DNA of 64,000 nucleotides from Planctomycetaceae bacterium (GCA_024642205.1 JAHEBQ010000015.1:1-64000), one strand, 5' to 3'; numbered from the stretch's first letter, positions 1 to 11,471 are shown. The notes: generated by a model from the letters alone, not told the origin. Program-made: numbers and translations.

Positions 1-350
1 ACCTGACATTTCAAATCGAGTCGGTCGACAACCCCTTAGGATCGCCTCCCGGAAACGTGTTACCAGCCAACGTGCATGCCGGATACAATTACTACCAGAT
101 CAGTACCGGGCTTTTTGAACCGCAGGGTGAAACCTTCGTCCAGGGAGCGACAAACATCAACACCGAAGTGTTCTTCAACGATCCGACGATTACGCATACG
201 AGCATCGACAATGACGTTCGTCTACACGCACAGATTTTCAGCAATATGCAGCTGGTAGTTGTTCCCGAGCCAGCCTCATTGATGTGGGTCACAACCGTTT
301 TCTTCGCAATGTTGTTGATCGGTCGGCGTCCGGAACGTCGGAGTACTTGA
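1..350 (+). CDS. PEP-CTERM sorting domain protein, C-terminal part (5' truncated by window)
   Basis: Frame is open from the window start; C-terminus VVVPEPASLMWVTTVFFAMLLIGRRPERRST = PEP motif + TM + Arg cluster. Confidence 0.8.
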   Translation, partial: LTFQIESVDNPLGSPPGNVLPANVHAGYNYYQISTGLFEPQGETFVQGATNINTEVFFNDPTITHTSIDNDVRLHAQIFSNMQLVVVPEPASLMWVTTVFFAMLLIGRRPERRST

Positions 351-394
351 ATCAGGCGGAAGTAGCAGCCCGGAATTTTGTTGCGGCTTGCTTG

Positions 395-793
395 TCATTT
401 GACAGCTGGCTTGCGTGAAAGACCGGTTGGGGCGTCAACGGTATTGTTGGCGTGGGGATCGGGTTCAAGGGTATCCAGCACCTTGCCTGCCTGCGCATCG
501 GTTAGCGAGATGAAATGCCACAAAGGCACGGGCCATCTCCCGCTAGTAGCCGGATCCGACATCATGTATGTATCAATGATCGCCACCGGGAAGCGTACCA
601 TGCGCCATCGCTTTGCCATGCAATGGAATGTCGCCCATCTCATTTCATCGGAAGGCACGTCGGGAATGACGATTTTTTCCATGGGGCACATGTCGAGGAA
701 CTCCTGCGACGCCGTAAATGGGACGTAGAGGACGCACAAATCCGACGGCAAGAAAACGGTTCGTACGTTCGCCCCAACCGTTTGACGGCCCAC
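395..793 (-). CDS. hypothetical protein
   Basis: 132-aa ORF with plausible composition (LCVLYVPFTASQEFLDMCPMEKIVIPDVPSDEMRW); no family recognised. Confidence 0.4.
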   Translation of the reverse strand: MGRQTVGANVRTVFLPSDLCVLYVPFTASQEFLDMCPMEKIVIPDVPSDEMRWATFHCMAKRWRMVRFPVAIIDTYMMSDPATSGRWPVPLWHFISLTDAQAGKVLDTLEPDPHANNTVDAPTGLSRKPAVK

Positions 794-1031
794 GCGGCGA
801 CCTGATCGCCGGGCATGCCTTCCGGGGCATGTCAGCCTTTTTCATTGCGTTCCGGCAAAGCGACTGGCCGCTCACTCCCTCCTGATACGTCCGGTAGATT
901 ACTCAGTTGTCGGAGGGAAACGGATGAAAATGACCGCAGATTTTTCCCTGCTACCCGCGTCCGCGTGCCACACGATGTTTCAGCCCATGGTAATTTGGTC
1001 GGGCTTCACTCAATACTCGTAGCTTTCGACA

Positions 1032-2495
1032 TCACTGGTCTAATTGTGAGGCACTTTTTCTGCGGCCATCGAGTGGTAACTGCTGCGATTGAAATGAGTT
1101 GGCGTTCCCATCGCCTGTTGCACCTTGACTGCCCTTTTTTGATCCGACTCGACCTGTCTCGGCATCGACTTCGTTCAAAAAGCCAACCATTAACTCGTGA
1201 AGTTCACGCGTTTTGTCCGGAAGTCTCTTCGAAAGGTCATCCTGTTCACCAGGGTTTTGGGCAAGGTTGAACAACTCAAGCCGGTTATCCTGCCAAGTCT
1301 TGACCAGTTTGAAATCACCCAGCCGCAAGGCAGTCTGAGGGTTGCGATCGACGGCATGATGAAACAACAGGAACGGGCGGTTCCGCCCAACGGTTTTTGT
1401 ACCTTGATCATTGAGTACGTCAAACATACTGCCGCCGTCCACAGCCTTGGGAAGTCTCTCCTTGTAACCGGCAAGTTCTGCAATCGTCGGAAAAATATCC
1501 AGTCCGGTGACTGGAACGGAACTGACACTGCCCGGTTTGATTCCTGGTCCGACCACGACAAAAGGAACCCTGATTCCGCCTTCGTACATCGAGCCCTTGC
1601 CATCGCGAAGCGGGTAATTGCGAGGGAGCCCTTCGCTTTCTTGTCCTGGAATTGTAAGTCTGCCGCCGTTGTCGGACATGAAAAAGATATACGTTCTGTC
1701 CTGAATTCCGAGCGATCGAATCTTGTCCAGCAGGATACCGATCCCATCATCCACGTCGCAGGTCATGGCCGCGAATTGAGGCATGTTATGCTTCTTTCCC
1801 GACGGCCAATGCTGGGTTTGGGCCAGAGTTTTTTCCCTGTAAAAAATGTCCAGATGAACGGCATAATGTGAGACCTGTACAAAGAACGGGCAGCCGAGCC
1901 GGGTTTGCTTTTCCATGAAGTCGCAGCTTCGTTTGGTGATCCCAAAGATCAGCTTGGGGTCTTCCGTCGCGTCAGGACCGCCGGAGCCTTTTCCGCCACC
2001 CGTACTGTTGCCAGTATAGCCATCGCTGACGTCGTAACCCATCTCGCTGGGGGTGACTTCATCGGTCCGGAAATCCCACTTGCCGAAATGAGCGGTTTTG
2101 TAGGAAGCATTGGCCTTTTTGAGCATTTGAGGAAGGGTGAGTTGTTTTTGGTATTGCCTGGCCCAGTTGGTTTGGTCTTTCTGGTACACGTGGCGAGCGG
2201 GAGTTTGACCAATTAACAGACTGCGGCGAGTAGGACAGCAAAATGGCGCCGGAGAATACCCTTGGGTGAATCGCATTCCCATGGCGCCGATTCGTTCGAT
2301 ATTCGGCGTCTGGTAGTAATCGCTTTTCGAGTTCTGTTCATCCGGGTCCATCCGCAAGGAAGTGCCGACCCAGCTTTGGTCATCGGTGACAATCACCACG
2401 AAATTTGGCGACGCTGGATCGACCTCCTCGGCCCGCAACCACGGGTTCACGCAAAAAACAATCATGAAAAACAGACACTTGATGAGATGGTTCAT
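1032..2495 (-). CDS. sulfatase (arylsulfatase family), secreted
   Basis: Signal peptide; PNFVVIVTDDQSW metal-binding start; CCPTRRSLLIG fits the sulfatase C-x-P-x-R signature; FGKWDFR, FFMSDNGG. Confidence 0.93.
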   Translation of the reverse strand: MNHLIKCLFFMIVFCVNPWLRAEEVDPASPNFVVIVTDDQSWVGTSLRMDPDEQNSKSDYYQTPNIERIGAMGMRFTQGYSPAPFCCPTRRSLLIGQTPARHVYQKDQTNWARQYQKQLTLPQMLKKANASYKTAHFGKWDFRTDEVTPSEMGYDVSDGYTGNSTGGGKGSGGPDATEDPKLIFGITKRSCDFMEKQTRLGCPFFVQVSHYAVHLDIFYREKTLAQTQHWPSGKKHNMPQFAAMTCDVDDGIGILLDKIRSLGIQDRTYIFFMSDNGGRLTIPGQESEGLPRNYPLRDGKGSMYEGGIRVPFVVVGPGIKPGSVSSVPVTGLDIFPTIAELAGYKERLPKAVDGGSMFDVLNDQGTKTVGRNRPFLLFHHAVDRNPQTALRLGDFKLVKTWQDNRLELFNLAQNPGEQDDLSKRLPDKTRELHELMVGFLNEVDAETGRVGSKKGSQGATGDGNANSFQSQQLPLDGRRKSASQLDQ

Positions 2496-2523
2496 CTAAC
2501 TAATCCTCGGGTTGAATGTCACT

Positions 2524-3660
2524 TTATTGTGGCGTTGTCTTATTCGGATTGCGACCTATACCGAACTGGTCGCCGGCAAGAATCGGAGTGCCGTCCTGAA
2601 AGTCAATCTCCAGCATCTTTTCACTCATCACCATCCGGCCTTTTTCATCGGTCAACTGCCCAACGAGTTTTTGCGTTTTCACGTCAATTATGTCGCCTGT
2701 GGACGGATAGGCCAGATCGCCACGGATCGTAAACGTGACCCAACCAGGTTGCTCGCGAAGTGGCAGGCTCGCGATCTGTTTCGGTGGCATGACGGTGGCA
2801 TCAAAAATATGCATCTGTTGATTGGCTCCGTCAGAGACCCACAACTGCGTTTCATCGGGCGTCAAGCCGATCCCGTGACTGGGACAACCGTGTCGTTTGA
2901 CCTTGCCCGGTTCGAACCCCGAGACTTCGACCCGATACAGCATCTTGCCGCTGGTCAAATCGCCGATCTCGAAACCGAGCAGGTTATTGACGTTGACAAA
3001 ACACAATGTTTGCCTGTGATTGATGGTGAACGGCCGGACGCTGTTACTGAACGGTCCGACGCCTCGTTGAATTTTGTGGGTTCGAGCGTTGGCCACCGAC
3101 AAGATCGGGGATTTGAGTCCAGCCAGATAAACAAATCGACCGTCGCTCCCATAGATGGTGTTGTGCGACCCAGAATCGGGTTCGACACGGGCGATCTCGT
3201 CACCGGACGTGGCGTCGATGACTTTCCAAAGTTTTTTCTCCAGTGTCGGCAGGTAAATGAGCTTACCATCCGGTGAGATTGCCATCCGGTCACAGCCTTG
3301 ATCGTAGGTGCGTTCCCAAAGCAGGTTTTCGCTGACCAAATCCAGGCACATGAGGTGGCGCAAAGTGCTGACATAAATCCTCTGAGTCGCTGCGTTGGCA
3401 CAGATTCCTTTGATATTGATTGGCTTGCCGTTTTCGTCCAGTCCGCCGATCGCGATCCTTTTGAGAAACTCGTGTCCGTTATCGATATCGAAAACCAGAA
3501 TGCCGTGGCCGCCATATTCGAGATGGTCGCGAATTCCGGGCGAAGCCACATAGAGCAATCGATGAATGCCACTTTGATCGTCATCGGCGGTAATGCGTTC
3601 CGGAATCAAGGTGAAACCAAGCAGGAGGACACACAGTCCAACGGCTAAGCGATTTATCAT
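2524..3660 (-). CDS. secreted beta-propeller (YncE-like) protein
   Basis: Signal peptide MINRLAVGLCVLLLGFTLIPERITA from the ATG at 3660; repeated blades such as RMAISPDGKLIYLPTL, GIGLTPDETQLWVSDG. Confidence 0.7.
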   Translation of the reverse strand: MINRLAVGLCVLLLGFTLIPERITADDDQSGIHRLLYVASPGIRDHLEYGGHGILVFDIDNGHEFLKRIAIGGLDENGKPINIKGICANAATQRIYVSTLRHLMCLDLVSENLLWERTYDQGCDRMAISPDGKLIYLPTLEKKLWKVIDATSGDEIARVEPDSGSHNTIYGSDGRFVYLAGLKSPILSVANARTHKIQRGVGPFSNSVRPFTINHRQTLCFVNVNNLLGFEIGDLTSGKMLYRVEVSGFEPGKVKRHGCPSHGIGLTPDETQLWVSDGANQQMHIFDATVMPPKQIASLPLREQPGWVTFTIRGDLAYPSTGDIIDVKTQKLVGQLTDEKGRMVMSEKMLEIDFQDGTPILAGDQFGIGRNPNKTTPQ

Positions 3661-3869
3661 CTCATTATCCTCCGACAGGAAATCGGGTTGGTCGCGTCGA
3701 CGCCCACCATACTGTGCCAATGCGACCAAAGCAAATCGGACAGAATTTTCGAGACAACGCTCACCGGCGAATCGGTCTGCGCCGGTTATACCCGCATGTC
3801 ACTGCGGCATCTGATGGCCAGAAGTGACTGCCGTAAATACGAGAAGTGATCGGGATGGAATTACTGGTG

Positions 3870-5234
3870 CTAGGCGACCTCGAATCCCTTTCGTTGTTCT
3901 CGTTTGAGGTAGGAGTCAGCTTCGTTGTCGTCGACGAACAACTCGCATTTCGGATCCCATGTCAGAGGGCGCCCCAAACGCATTGAAATATTTGCCAGGT
4001 GGCACGTCGTGGCGCTGCGGTGCTGACTCTCCAGGTCCGAGATCGTTTGCCGGCGAGACTCGATGCAGTCGAAGAAATTGCCCATGTGGTTGATAATCGC
4101 ATCCAGCTTCCCTGCTCTCTCAGGACGCGTGAGATTATCAAAGTCGTAGCATGTGAATTCCTCGCGTGACAGTGGCTCAATTTTCAATCGGTCCACTGGT
4201 TTTCCGGAGACGGATCCACGATTCACAAAAATTCGACCCAGGTCCCCTTCAAACAGAATCCCGACTCTTCCTTCGTCAGCCACATTGAGTTCCACGCCAT
4301 TGGCATACTTGATGGTCGCTCCAAAACTCGTAGCGACGTTGTAGCCATTCTTGATATCGGGATGCGTTGCATTTCCCTTGATCTCCACTGGCATGCTGTC
4401 GATGGCCCATTGGGCAATGTCGATGTGATGGGCACCCCAGTCGGTCATCTTGCCGCCGGCGTATTCGTACCACCAGCGGAACGTGTAGTGAGATCGTTCG
4501 GGAATGTAGGGAACATCGGGCGTTTGTCCTTGCCACAAGTCCCAGTTGAAGTGGCTTGGCACCGGAGCGCTCGAAAATGGGCCACCGGTTGGATTCTTGT
4601 CGGTCGTACACGTCACCTTTTGAAGCTTCCCGAGTCGTCCCTGCCGCACCAATTCCGTTGCCAATCGAAATCGGAAGTCGCTGCGTTGCCATGTCCCGAC
4701 CTGTACGACCTGATCTGATTTGCCCACGGTATCGCGCAGCACCTTGCCTTCGTCGATCGTCAATGTCAATGGTTTTTCGCAATAAACATCTTTGCCGGCA
4801 CGGACGGCGTCGATCAGCATTTTCGAATGCCAATGATCGGGTGCTCCGATCAACACGACGTCGATATCTTTTCGGTCGAGCATCTCACGATAGTCCTCGA
4901 AGATTCTGGGCGTGCTGCCGAAACTGGCTCGAGCCTGCTCGCGGACGTGGCGATCGACATCCGCGATGGCGACCACATCACCAAACAGCCGTGACTTGTC
5001 GGTAATGACCGTGCCTTGATAACGCATTCCGATCGCAGCGATCCCCAGGCGTTCGACCTTCGCCCGTGGCTTTTCGAATCGCACCTCGCGGGACGGTGGA
5101 ATCGAAGGGTGAAGTATCGACGCACCGACCATTGTGGCCGCTGATGCTCCCAAAAATGCCCTGCGAGTGGATCCTGAGTCAGTCACCTGGGACTCCCGGT
5201 TGTATTCAAAACAATGTTGGCGGCGTTTCGTCAT
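3870..5234 (-). CDS. Gfo/Idh/MocA family oxidoreductase with Tat-like signal
   Basis: [18 protein letters not shown] Tat-like leader; [42 protein letters not shown]. Confidence 0.93.
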   Translation of the reverse strand: MTKRRQHCFEYNRESQVTDSGSTRRAFLGASAATMVGASILHPSIPPSREVRFEKPRAKVERLGIAAIGMRYQGTVITDKSRLFGDVVAIADVDRHVREQARASFGSTPRIFEDYREMLDRKDIDVVLIGAPDHWHSKMLIDAVRAGKDVYCEKPLTLTIDEGKVLRDTVGKSDQVVQVGTWQRSDFRFRLATELVRQGRLGKLQKVTCTTDKNPTGGPFSSAPVPSHFNWDLWQGQTPDVPYIPERSHYTFRWWYEYAGGKMTDWGAHHIDIAQWAIDSMPVEIKGNATHPDIKNGYNVATSFGATIKYANGVELNVADEGRVGILFEGDLGRIFVNRGSVSGKPVDRLKIEPLSREEFTCYDFDNLTRPERAGKLDAIINHMGNFFDCIESRRQTISDLESQHRSATTCHLANISMRLGRPLTWDPKCELFVDDNEADSYLKREQRKGFEVA

Positions 5235-5270
5235 GGCATCCTGGCTCGAAATGAGGCGACGCAGTGTTTT

Positions 5271-6203
5271 TTATTGCTGAGCGAGTAGATTTTCCAGGTA
5301 GATTCGGCTGCGATTGATTTCTTCCGTGACGGCGGTAGTCGTTTCGAGGATCGGGATGCCTCGTGGAACCGGGTGCATGAAAATTTCCGTCCAACCGGAG
5401 TACTTGATTTTCCTGAGCGCCGCCAAGATCGGACCGAAGTCGAGTTTGCCACGCCCGGGCATTTGTGTCAGTTCATTTTCCTTCGGGAGCTTCTTATGAC
5501 ATCCCATCCCGTATTGCCAGGCGTAAAACACTTCAATGGAGTCCCCCAGCCCTTCAATCAACTCGCCAAGAAGTTTTTCGTTTTGCGGCAGATGGTAAGG
5601 TGCCAATGCGATCGCCAGATGGCTGGACGGTCGCAGTTCCGCCAACCACTTGAGGGAGTCGGGGGATTCGATGAGGTTGTTGGCATGATTTTCGATGGCG
5701 ACGGTAACGCCGGTTTCTGCAGCCACGGCAAGGTGCGGTTTCAATTTCTCGATGAACTGCGCGACACCGGACTTCAGTTCTCCGCCTTTGAGGCCGCTGG
5801 GACCGCTTCCACCCGTGACGATCGTCCGGCAACCGAACCTCTCGGCCAATCTCATTTCATCCTGCAGCCCGAAAGGTCCGAGTTGGTATTGCGTGATGCA
5901 GCCAAGCGAAATGTTGTGTTGTAACAACATCGCCGCAAATTTTTCTTCTCCCAAGTCCGAGAGTTGTTCTCGTTGATTGCCATGGATCTTGGGCCAGATG
6001 TCGATCGCTGTCGCACTGGTTTTTTGAACTTCCGGGAAAATCTCTCCCACATACTGATAACCGTACATGCAGGAGCCGAGGATGTACTTCAACTGGAATT
6101 TGCCGGAATGGAGTTGCTTCAACGGTTTCTGAAGACATTTGCTTGCAAGTGCGGCGGCGGTGGCCGAGCAGAAACTGCGGCGTGACATCCCACGGGAGAC
6201 CAT
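5271..6203 (-). CDS. sugar phosphate isomerase/epimerase (xylose isomerase-like TIM barrel), Tat-like leader
   Basis: MSRRSFCSATAAALASK leader; VAIENHANNLIESPDSLKWL, WTEIFMHPVPRGIPILETTTAVTEEINRSRIYLE. Confidence 0.85.
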   Translation of the reverse strand: MVSRGMSRRSFCSATAAALASKCLQKPLKQLHSGKFQLKYILGSCMYGYQYVGEIFPEVQKTSATAIDIWPKIHGNQREQLSDLGEEKFAAMLLQHNISLGCITQYQLGPFGLQDEMRLAERFGCRTIVTGGSGPSGLKGGELKSGVAQFIEKLKPHLAVAAETGVTVAIENHANNLIESPDSLKWLAELRPSSHLAIALAPYHLPQNEKLLGELIEGLGDSIEVFYAWQYGMGCHKKLPKENELTQMPGRGKLDFGPILAALRKIKYSGWTEIFMHPVPRGIPILETTTAVTEEINRSRIYLENLLAQQ

Positions 6204-6308
6204 TGTTTTCTCCTGGTAAAAACGCTCAACCATCAAATGACTTCAATTGATTGCCGGATTGTTCAAACGACCTCTAGATGATGGAATTCGATTCTACCAA
6301 AAACAAAA

Positions 6309-6336
6309 AAAGCCAGCGTTAAAACACGCTGGCTTT
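6309..6336. terminator. bidirectional intrinsic terminator between convergent/adjacent genes
   Basis: AAAGCCAGCGT-TAAAAC-ACGCTGGCTTT perfect 11-bp stem flanked by A-rich/T-rich sequence. Confidence 0.75.
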
Positions 6337-6365
6337 TATGTTTACCAAAATCGGGAGTTCGCAGG

Positions 6366-7031
6366 TTACCTTCGCCGACGGACAAAGGCCAATCCACCCA
6401 TTCCCAGCAAGAGAATCACACTCGAAGGTTCAGGAACCGCTGTCGTTACATGCAACGACCATGAATTGATCATTCCAGTGTCACCACTGGCATTGTCGGA
6501 GACAAAAAGCGTCCAGTTGCCGGAAACGTCCTGACCGTCGAAAGCGCCCAAACCACCGGATCCGCCACTACTAAATACGCCATAGGGTATCCACGAACCA
6601 GTCACATCGGCATCACCACCACCTGTCACTGTACCATCACCCCATCCAGTATCCAGATCGTAGGCCGATGCAGCTTCGTCGTCGAGAATGAACCGATTTG
6701 CATCAGTACCAAAATTGTCGGCTGAAAAACCAAATCCACCACCGTCACTAGCACCGGCTCGGAAAAGCAACGGTACAGTAATACCGTTATGTTCGAGGGT
6801 GACGATCAAATCACCCTGCCACGTGTGGGTGATATGCAAGTCAACATCAACATCGGTAATCGTTCCAGTGTCAAAAATGGCTTGCGTGTTGGTAGCGCCA
6901 TTCGGATCGGCGTCGGGAATCGCAACGTCTACATTGCTAAAATCGTAGACGGTTTGGGCGATTGTCGTATCGGCTGCAAACGCGAATACAACCAGCAGCC
7001 CAAAGAATGTCGGGATTCTGGATAAATTCAT
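6366..7031 (-). CDS. PEP-CTERM protein with proprotein convertase P-domain
   Basis: P-domain motifs: VDLHITHTWQGDLIVTLEHNGITVPLL, DVSGNWTLFVSDNASGDTGMINSWSLHV; C-term VPEPSSVILLLGMGGLAFVRRRR. Confidence 0.88.
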   Translation of the reverse strand: MNLSRIPTFFGLLVVFAFAADTTIAQTVYDFSNVDVAIPDADPNGATNTQAIFDTGTITDVDVDLHITHTWQGDLIVTLEHNGITVPLLFRAGASDGGGFGFSADNFGTDANRFILDDEAASAYDLDTGWGDGTVTGGGDADVTGSWIPYGVFSSGGSGGLGAFDGQDVSGNWTLFVSDNASGDTGMINSWSLHVTTAVPEPSSVILLLGMGGLAFVRRRR

Positions 7032-7631
7032 TAAACTCACCTTTTGGAATATCAGAGACGGAGGTGTGGGACTTAGGTGGCCAATTGTGGTTACCAATGT
7101 TACAAAATTTATTCGCTCGTCAAGATAAATGCCGACGATCGTGGATCTCTAGATTAAACACAATTTTTGTGCAATCAAGAAAAACCTCCAAAAAAAACTG
7201 TTGAAAACAAGCTTTTTTCATGAATCATTGGAAAAATCAAAAATTTGCCCTCTTTTTTCGTGGTCGCGCTGAAATCAACGCCATAACGCCCGAGTCGCCT
7301 CGCCGCATAGAACTCGTTCGAATCGCGAGCCATGCAATGGGTTCATTGGATCGAAAAGAGGTCCGCAATTTGACAAGCCCAAAAATCGCGTCCCACCGTT
7401 ACCTTAGGGTAATACTACGTCATTTGTTTGGAGTGATTATTACTCGTCGTCGCGGAATGACTTCATTTTGCCTATCCAGGGTAACGAGAGTTCGGGTTGG
7501 ATAAAGTTTGCACGGTAATTCCGACAGTAACCATTAAGGGAAGACGGCCGGTTACATGGGGGGAACACGGCCCGAAGCGGACACTTTCAAAAGCTAGAAT
7601 GAATGGAAAATAATGATCACAGGGTTCACAA

Positions 7632-10600
7632 ATGTCATTGCTTAGGTATTCAATTCCGATATTATCCGCATCTGCGCTGATAATTGCCGTTGGATGTTGG
7701 TCAACTCCCAATGAACGGGCGACCAAAGGCTCGAATGACCGCAATGATGCTCCCGATATCAGCAGCGTGGAACTGACGAAACGTTCAGATCCCGTCTCCA
7801 AGCTTATGTTCACGGAGTTATCGGTTAACGAGACCGGCATCGATTTTGCCAATGAGCTCAAACCGGAACACATGAAAAAGTACCTGCTCAACGGGGCCGG
7901 ACTTTGCACTGGAGATTACGACAACGATGGACTGGTTGATGTTTACCTGATTTCGCAAGACGGGCCAAACAAACTGTTCCGTCAAGTCAAACCGTGGAAG
8001 TTTGAGGATGTCACGCAGTCCGCGGGGGGATTGGCTGGCGGAGATGACTCGGGAACGGGAGCCACGTTTGCGGATGTCAATGGCGATGGATTTCTCGATC
8101 TATACGTTTGTAACATTGATGGCCCGAACCTGTTGTTCATGAATCAAGGGGATGGTTCGTTTCAGGAACAGGGTGCCGCATGGAAAGTCGATTTCAGCGG
8201 ACCGACGACGATGGCTGCGTTTGCCGATTACGACAACGACGGTGACCTCGACTTGTATTTGTTGAATAACCGCATCCTGGCACTTGCTGATGAGACCGCC
8301 AAGATCAAAGTTCGCATGGTCGACGGTCGGCCGACGGTACATCCCGATCAACGACATCAGTACTTTTTCCTCGAAGGCCGTATGCAGGAAGCCGGGCAGC
8401 ATGACCAGCTGCTGCGCAACGATGACGGTCATTTTGTGAATTTCACTGCCGAGGCTGGAATTGTCGGATATGACATGGGCTTGTCGGCAACCTGGTGGGA
8501 CTACGACGACGACGGATGGGTTGATCTCTACATTGGTAACGATATGAAATCGCCGGATCATCTGTATCGGAATCTGGGCAACGGAAAATTTGAAGACGTA
8601 TTGGCCGACGCCGTTGGACACACGCCCTGGTTTTCGATGGGTGCCGACGCCTCCGATATCAACAATGACGGTCTGCTGGATTTTCTGATTGCTGACATGT
8701 CCAGCACAACTCATTACAAGCAAAAAACCACGATGGGTGAGATGGGTAGTTCGGCATGGTTTCTGACGCTGGGTAAACCCCGTCAGTTCATGCGCAACGC
8801 TCTGTATTTGAACTCAGGCACATCCCGCTTTTGGGAGGCGGCCAATCTGGCCGGGCTGGACTCATCCGACTGGACCTGGTCGGTCAAGATCGCAGACCAG
8901 GATTGTGATGGCAAAGTTGATGTCTTCTTTACCAATGGTGTGGGCAAGAATATCACCGATTCAGATCTCAAGAACGAGTTCGCCAAGCTGATGGCGGAAG
9001 GGAAAAAAGATGAAGCGGAAAGTCAAATCCTGAGAATTCCTCCGCTCAAGGAACGCAATTTGTTTTTCCGCAATCAAGGCGATCTAAGATTTACAAATGT
9101 TGCCGATGATTGGGGCGCCGACCATTTCGGCGTCAGCAATGGTTGCTCGGTTGTCGATATCGATCGAGACGGAGACCTTGACCTGCTGGTCAGCCATATG
9201 AACGAACCGCTGGGAGTATACCGTAATGATTGTACCGTCGGGAACCGATTGCTAGTTAAACTCAACGGCACCTTGAGCAATCGCAACGGAATTCACGCCA
9301 GAGTCATTGTCGAAACTGAATCCGGTCGCCAAATTCGGCAGATTAATCTGACACGTGGCTACATGTCGGCTGACGAACCGTTGGCTCATTTTGGGTTGGG
9401 TGACGATGAGCGCATCGCTAAACTCACGGTCAAATGGCCAAGTGGAATCGTACAACAGTTTGAGGGCCTGCAAGCCAACCGATTTTACACAATCACTGAA
9501 AAAGGTGCCTCGGAGCCCGACCGATTGGCGGCCAAAATGACTCCACCAATATTCAAAGAAGTGGCAAGAGAAGTTGGGATTGATTTCAAGCACGTTGAAA
9601 CCCCCGTGGATGACTACCGTTTTCAACCACTCCTGCCAAACAAACTTTCGCAGCTAGGCCCGGGAGTCGCGTGGGCGGATGTCAACGGTGACGGATTTCA
9701 GGACTGTTTTCTTGGCAATGGTGCTGGCAGTTCCGGATGCCTTTTTGTGGGTTCCGAGAATGGCAAATTTGCCGAATTCCCAGGTCCCTGGAAAGAGCTC
9801 CAGGCCCATGAAGACATGGCTCCGCAATTCTTGGATTTCGATTCTGATGGAGACCAGGATTTGATTGTCGTGAGTGGCGGATATGAACAGGACGCTGAGA
9901 GCGAACTGCTTCGCAATCGCCTGTTTGTTAATGACGGAAACGGAAACTTCTCGGTTGCTTCGGAATCCACGATACCCGACCAGCGAAACGCCAGTAGTTG
10001 CGCCTGTTCGTGTGATTATGATCGCGATGGCGATTTGGATATGTTTGTTGGTACCCGCGTTTTGCCGCGACGTTGGCCCCTGCCAGCTACTTCGTGTATC
10101 TGGGAAAACCAGAACGGCAGATTCGTCGATGTGACGGACAAGGTGGCTCCTGGATTGACCAGCATTGGACTGGTAACGAGCGCGATCTGGTCCGACGCTG
10201 ATCAGGACGGTTGGGTCGACCTCTGGGTAACGCTTGAGTGGGGCAACATCAAGTTTTTTCGAAACCACCAGGGCAAGCTTGTCGATCAGACGGAACAGGC
10301 CGGTTTGTCGAAAGATCTTGGTTGGTGGAACTCAATCGCCGCAGGCGACATCGATAGCGACGGAGATACCGACTACGTTGTCATGAACACGGGATTGAAT
10401 ACGAAATACCACGCCACGCATGAGTATCCCGTACAGCTATTCGCGGGTGACTTTGATAACACCGGCAACATCAATTTGGTTGAGTCAGAATGGGAGGGCG
10501 AGAAGTGTTATCCCATCCGCGGGAAAAGCTGCAGCTCTCAGGCCATGCCCCAATTGGCCGAAAAATTTGAGACCTATCACGAATTCGCGTTGGCGGAACT

Positions 10601-11315
10601 GGTTGATATCTATACCGAAAATGCATTGGAAAATGCGGCCAAGTTTGTCGCCAATCGACTTGATTCCGTTCTGCTGTTGAACAATGGGGTGGGTCAATTC
10701 CAAATCAAGACGCTCCCTCGCCTGGCACAGGTCTCTCCAGGATTCGGTGTTGCCGTCGAGGACATCGATCTGGATGGGTTTGCCGATATCTGCATCGCGC
10801 AAAACTTTTTACATCCCCAGCCGGAAACCGGACAGATGGATGGTGGCATGGGACTGGTGTTGAAGGGGGCAGGAAACGGCGAATTCGAATCGATGCCGCC
10901 GACTCAATCGGGATTGATCGTTACGGGCCAAGGCATGGGTCTGGCGATTGTCGACATCAATCGTGATGCGAGGCCAGACCTGGTGGTGGCGGTCAACGAC
11001 GATAAAGCCACTGTTTTCGTCAATCAGTCAAAAAGTGACCGACGAACATTCGTGGTCCAAGTGGATGGCGGGAATGGAAACCTGACCGGAATCGGTTCCC
11101 GAATCGTATTGAAATCCAAATCTGGCAAGATTTGTACCCGAGAAATCTATTCTGCTTCGGGATACCTTTCGCAATCTTCGGGCGAGTTGTTTTTTTCCCT
11201 GGCCAAGGATGATTCGATCGAGTCGCTTGAGATTCAATGGCCCGACGGTTCAACGGAATCCAGAATCGTAAACGACGCTGACCAGCGAATCGTCATCAAA
11301 AAAGCGATTGAATAA
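7632..11315 (+). CDS. CRTAC1-like FG-GAP/VCBS repeat lipoprotein with two ASPIC/UnbV domains
   Basis: Lipobox IIAVGC; many DxDxDGxxD repeats (DYDNDGLVDVYL, DVNGDGFLDLYV); ASPIC/UnbV-type segments near residues 540-630 and at the C-terminus. Confidence 0.92.
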   Translation: MSLLRYSIPILSASALIIAVGCWSTPNERATKGSNDRNDAPDISSVELTKRSDPVSKLMFTELSVNETGIDFANELKPEHMKKYLLNGAGLCTGDYDNDGLVDVYLISQDGPNKLFRQVKPWKFEDVTQSAGGLAGGDDSGTGATFADVNGDGFLDLYVCNIDGPNLLFMNQGDGSFQEQGAAWKVDFSGPTTMAAFADYDNDGDLDLYLLNNRILALADETAKIKVRMVDGRPTVHPDQRHQYFFLEGRMQEAGQHDQLLRNDDGHFVNFTAEAGIVGYDMGLSATWWDYDDDGWVDLYIGNDMKSPDHLYRNLGNGKFEDVLADAVGHTPWFSMGADASDINNDGLLDFLIADMSSTTHYKQKTTMGEMGSSAWFLTLGKPRQFMRNALYLNSGTSRFWEAANLAGLDSSDWTWSVKIADQDCDGKVDVFFTNGVGKNITDSDLKNEFAKLMAEGKKDEAESQILRIPPLKERNLFFRNQGDLRFTNVADDWGADHFGVSNGCSVVDIDRDGDLDLLVSHMNEPLGVYRNDCTVGNRLLVKLNGTLSNRNGIHARVIVETESGRQIRQINLTRGYMSADEPLAHFGLGDDERIAKLTVKWPSGIVQQFEGLQANRFYTITEKGASEPDRLAAKMTPPIFKEVAREVGIDFKHVETPVDDYRFQPLLPNKLSQLGPGVAWADVNGDGFQDCFLGNGAGSSGCLFVGSENGKFAEFPGPWKELQAHEDMAPQFLDFDSDGDQDLIVVSGGYEQDAESELLRNRLFVNDGNGNFSVASESTIPDQRNASSCACSCDYDRDGDLDMFVGTRVLPRRWPLPATSCIWENQNGRFVDVTDKVAPGLTSIGLVTSAIWSDADQDGWVDLWVTLEWGNIKFFRNHQGKLVDQTEQAGLSKDLGWWNSIAAGDIDSDGDTDYVVMNTGLNTKYHATHEYPVQLFAGDFDNTGNINLVESEWEGEKCYPIRGKSCSSQAMPQLAEKFETYHEFALAELVDIYTENALENAAKFVANRLDSVLLLNNGVGQFQIKTLPRLAQVSPGFGVAVEDIDLDGFADICIAQNFLHPQPETGQMDGGMGLVLKGAGNGEFESMPPTQSGLIVTGQGMGLAIVDINRDARPDLVVAVNDDKATVFVNQSKSDRRTFVVQVDGGNGNLTGIGSRIVLKSKSGKICTREIYSASGYLSQSSGELFFSLAKDDSIESLEIQWPDGSTESRIVNDADQRIVIKKAIE

Positions 11316-11471
11316 CCGGCTTTCCAATTGGTTACTTGCCGGGTGTTCCCAGGTCAATCCTCGCCGTCGATGTAAAGCTGTTTGATGGAGACAGGCCGCC
11401 AACCTGGTCGGCCCACAAATCACTCAAAGTTGTCGAGATCGCCTGCACGCTGAACCAGTCGCTGGGTTGAC

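Noticed and set aside
1197-1871. Plus-strand 224-aa ORF
   Set aside because: Fully antisense to the well-supported sulfatase gene
2512-3276. Plus-strand 254-aa ORF
   Set aside because: Antisense to the beta-propeller gene and lacking protein-like motifs
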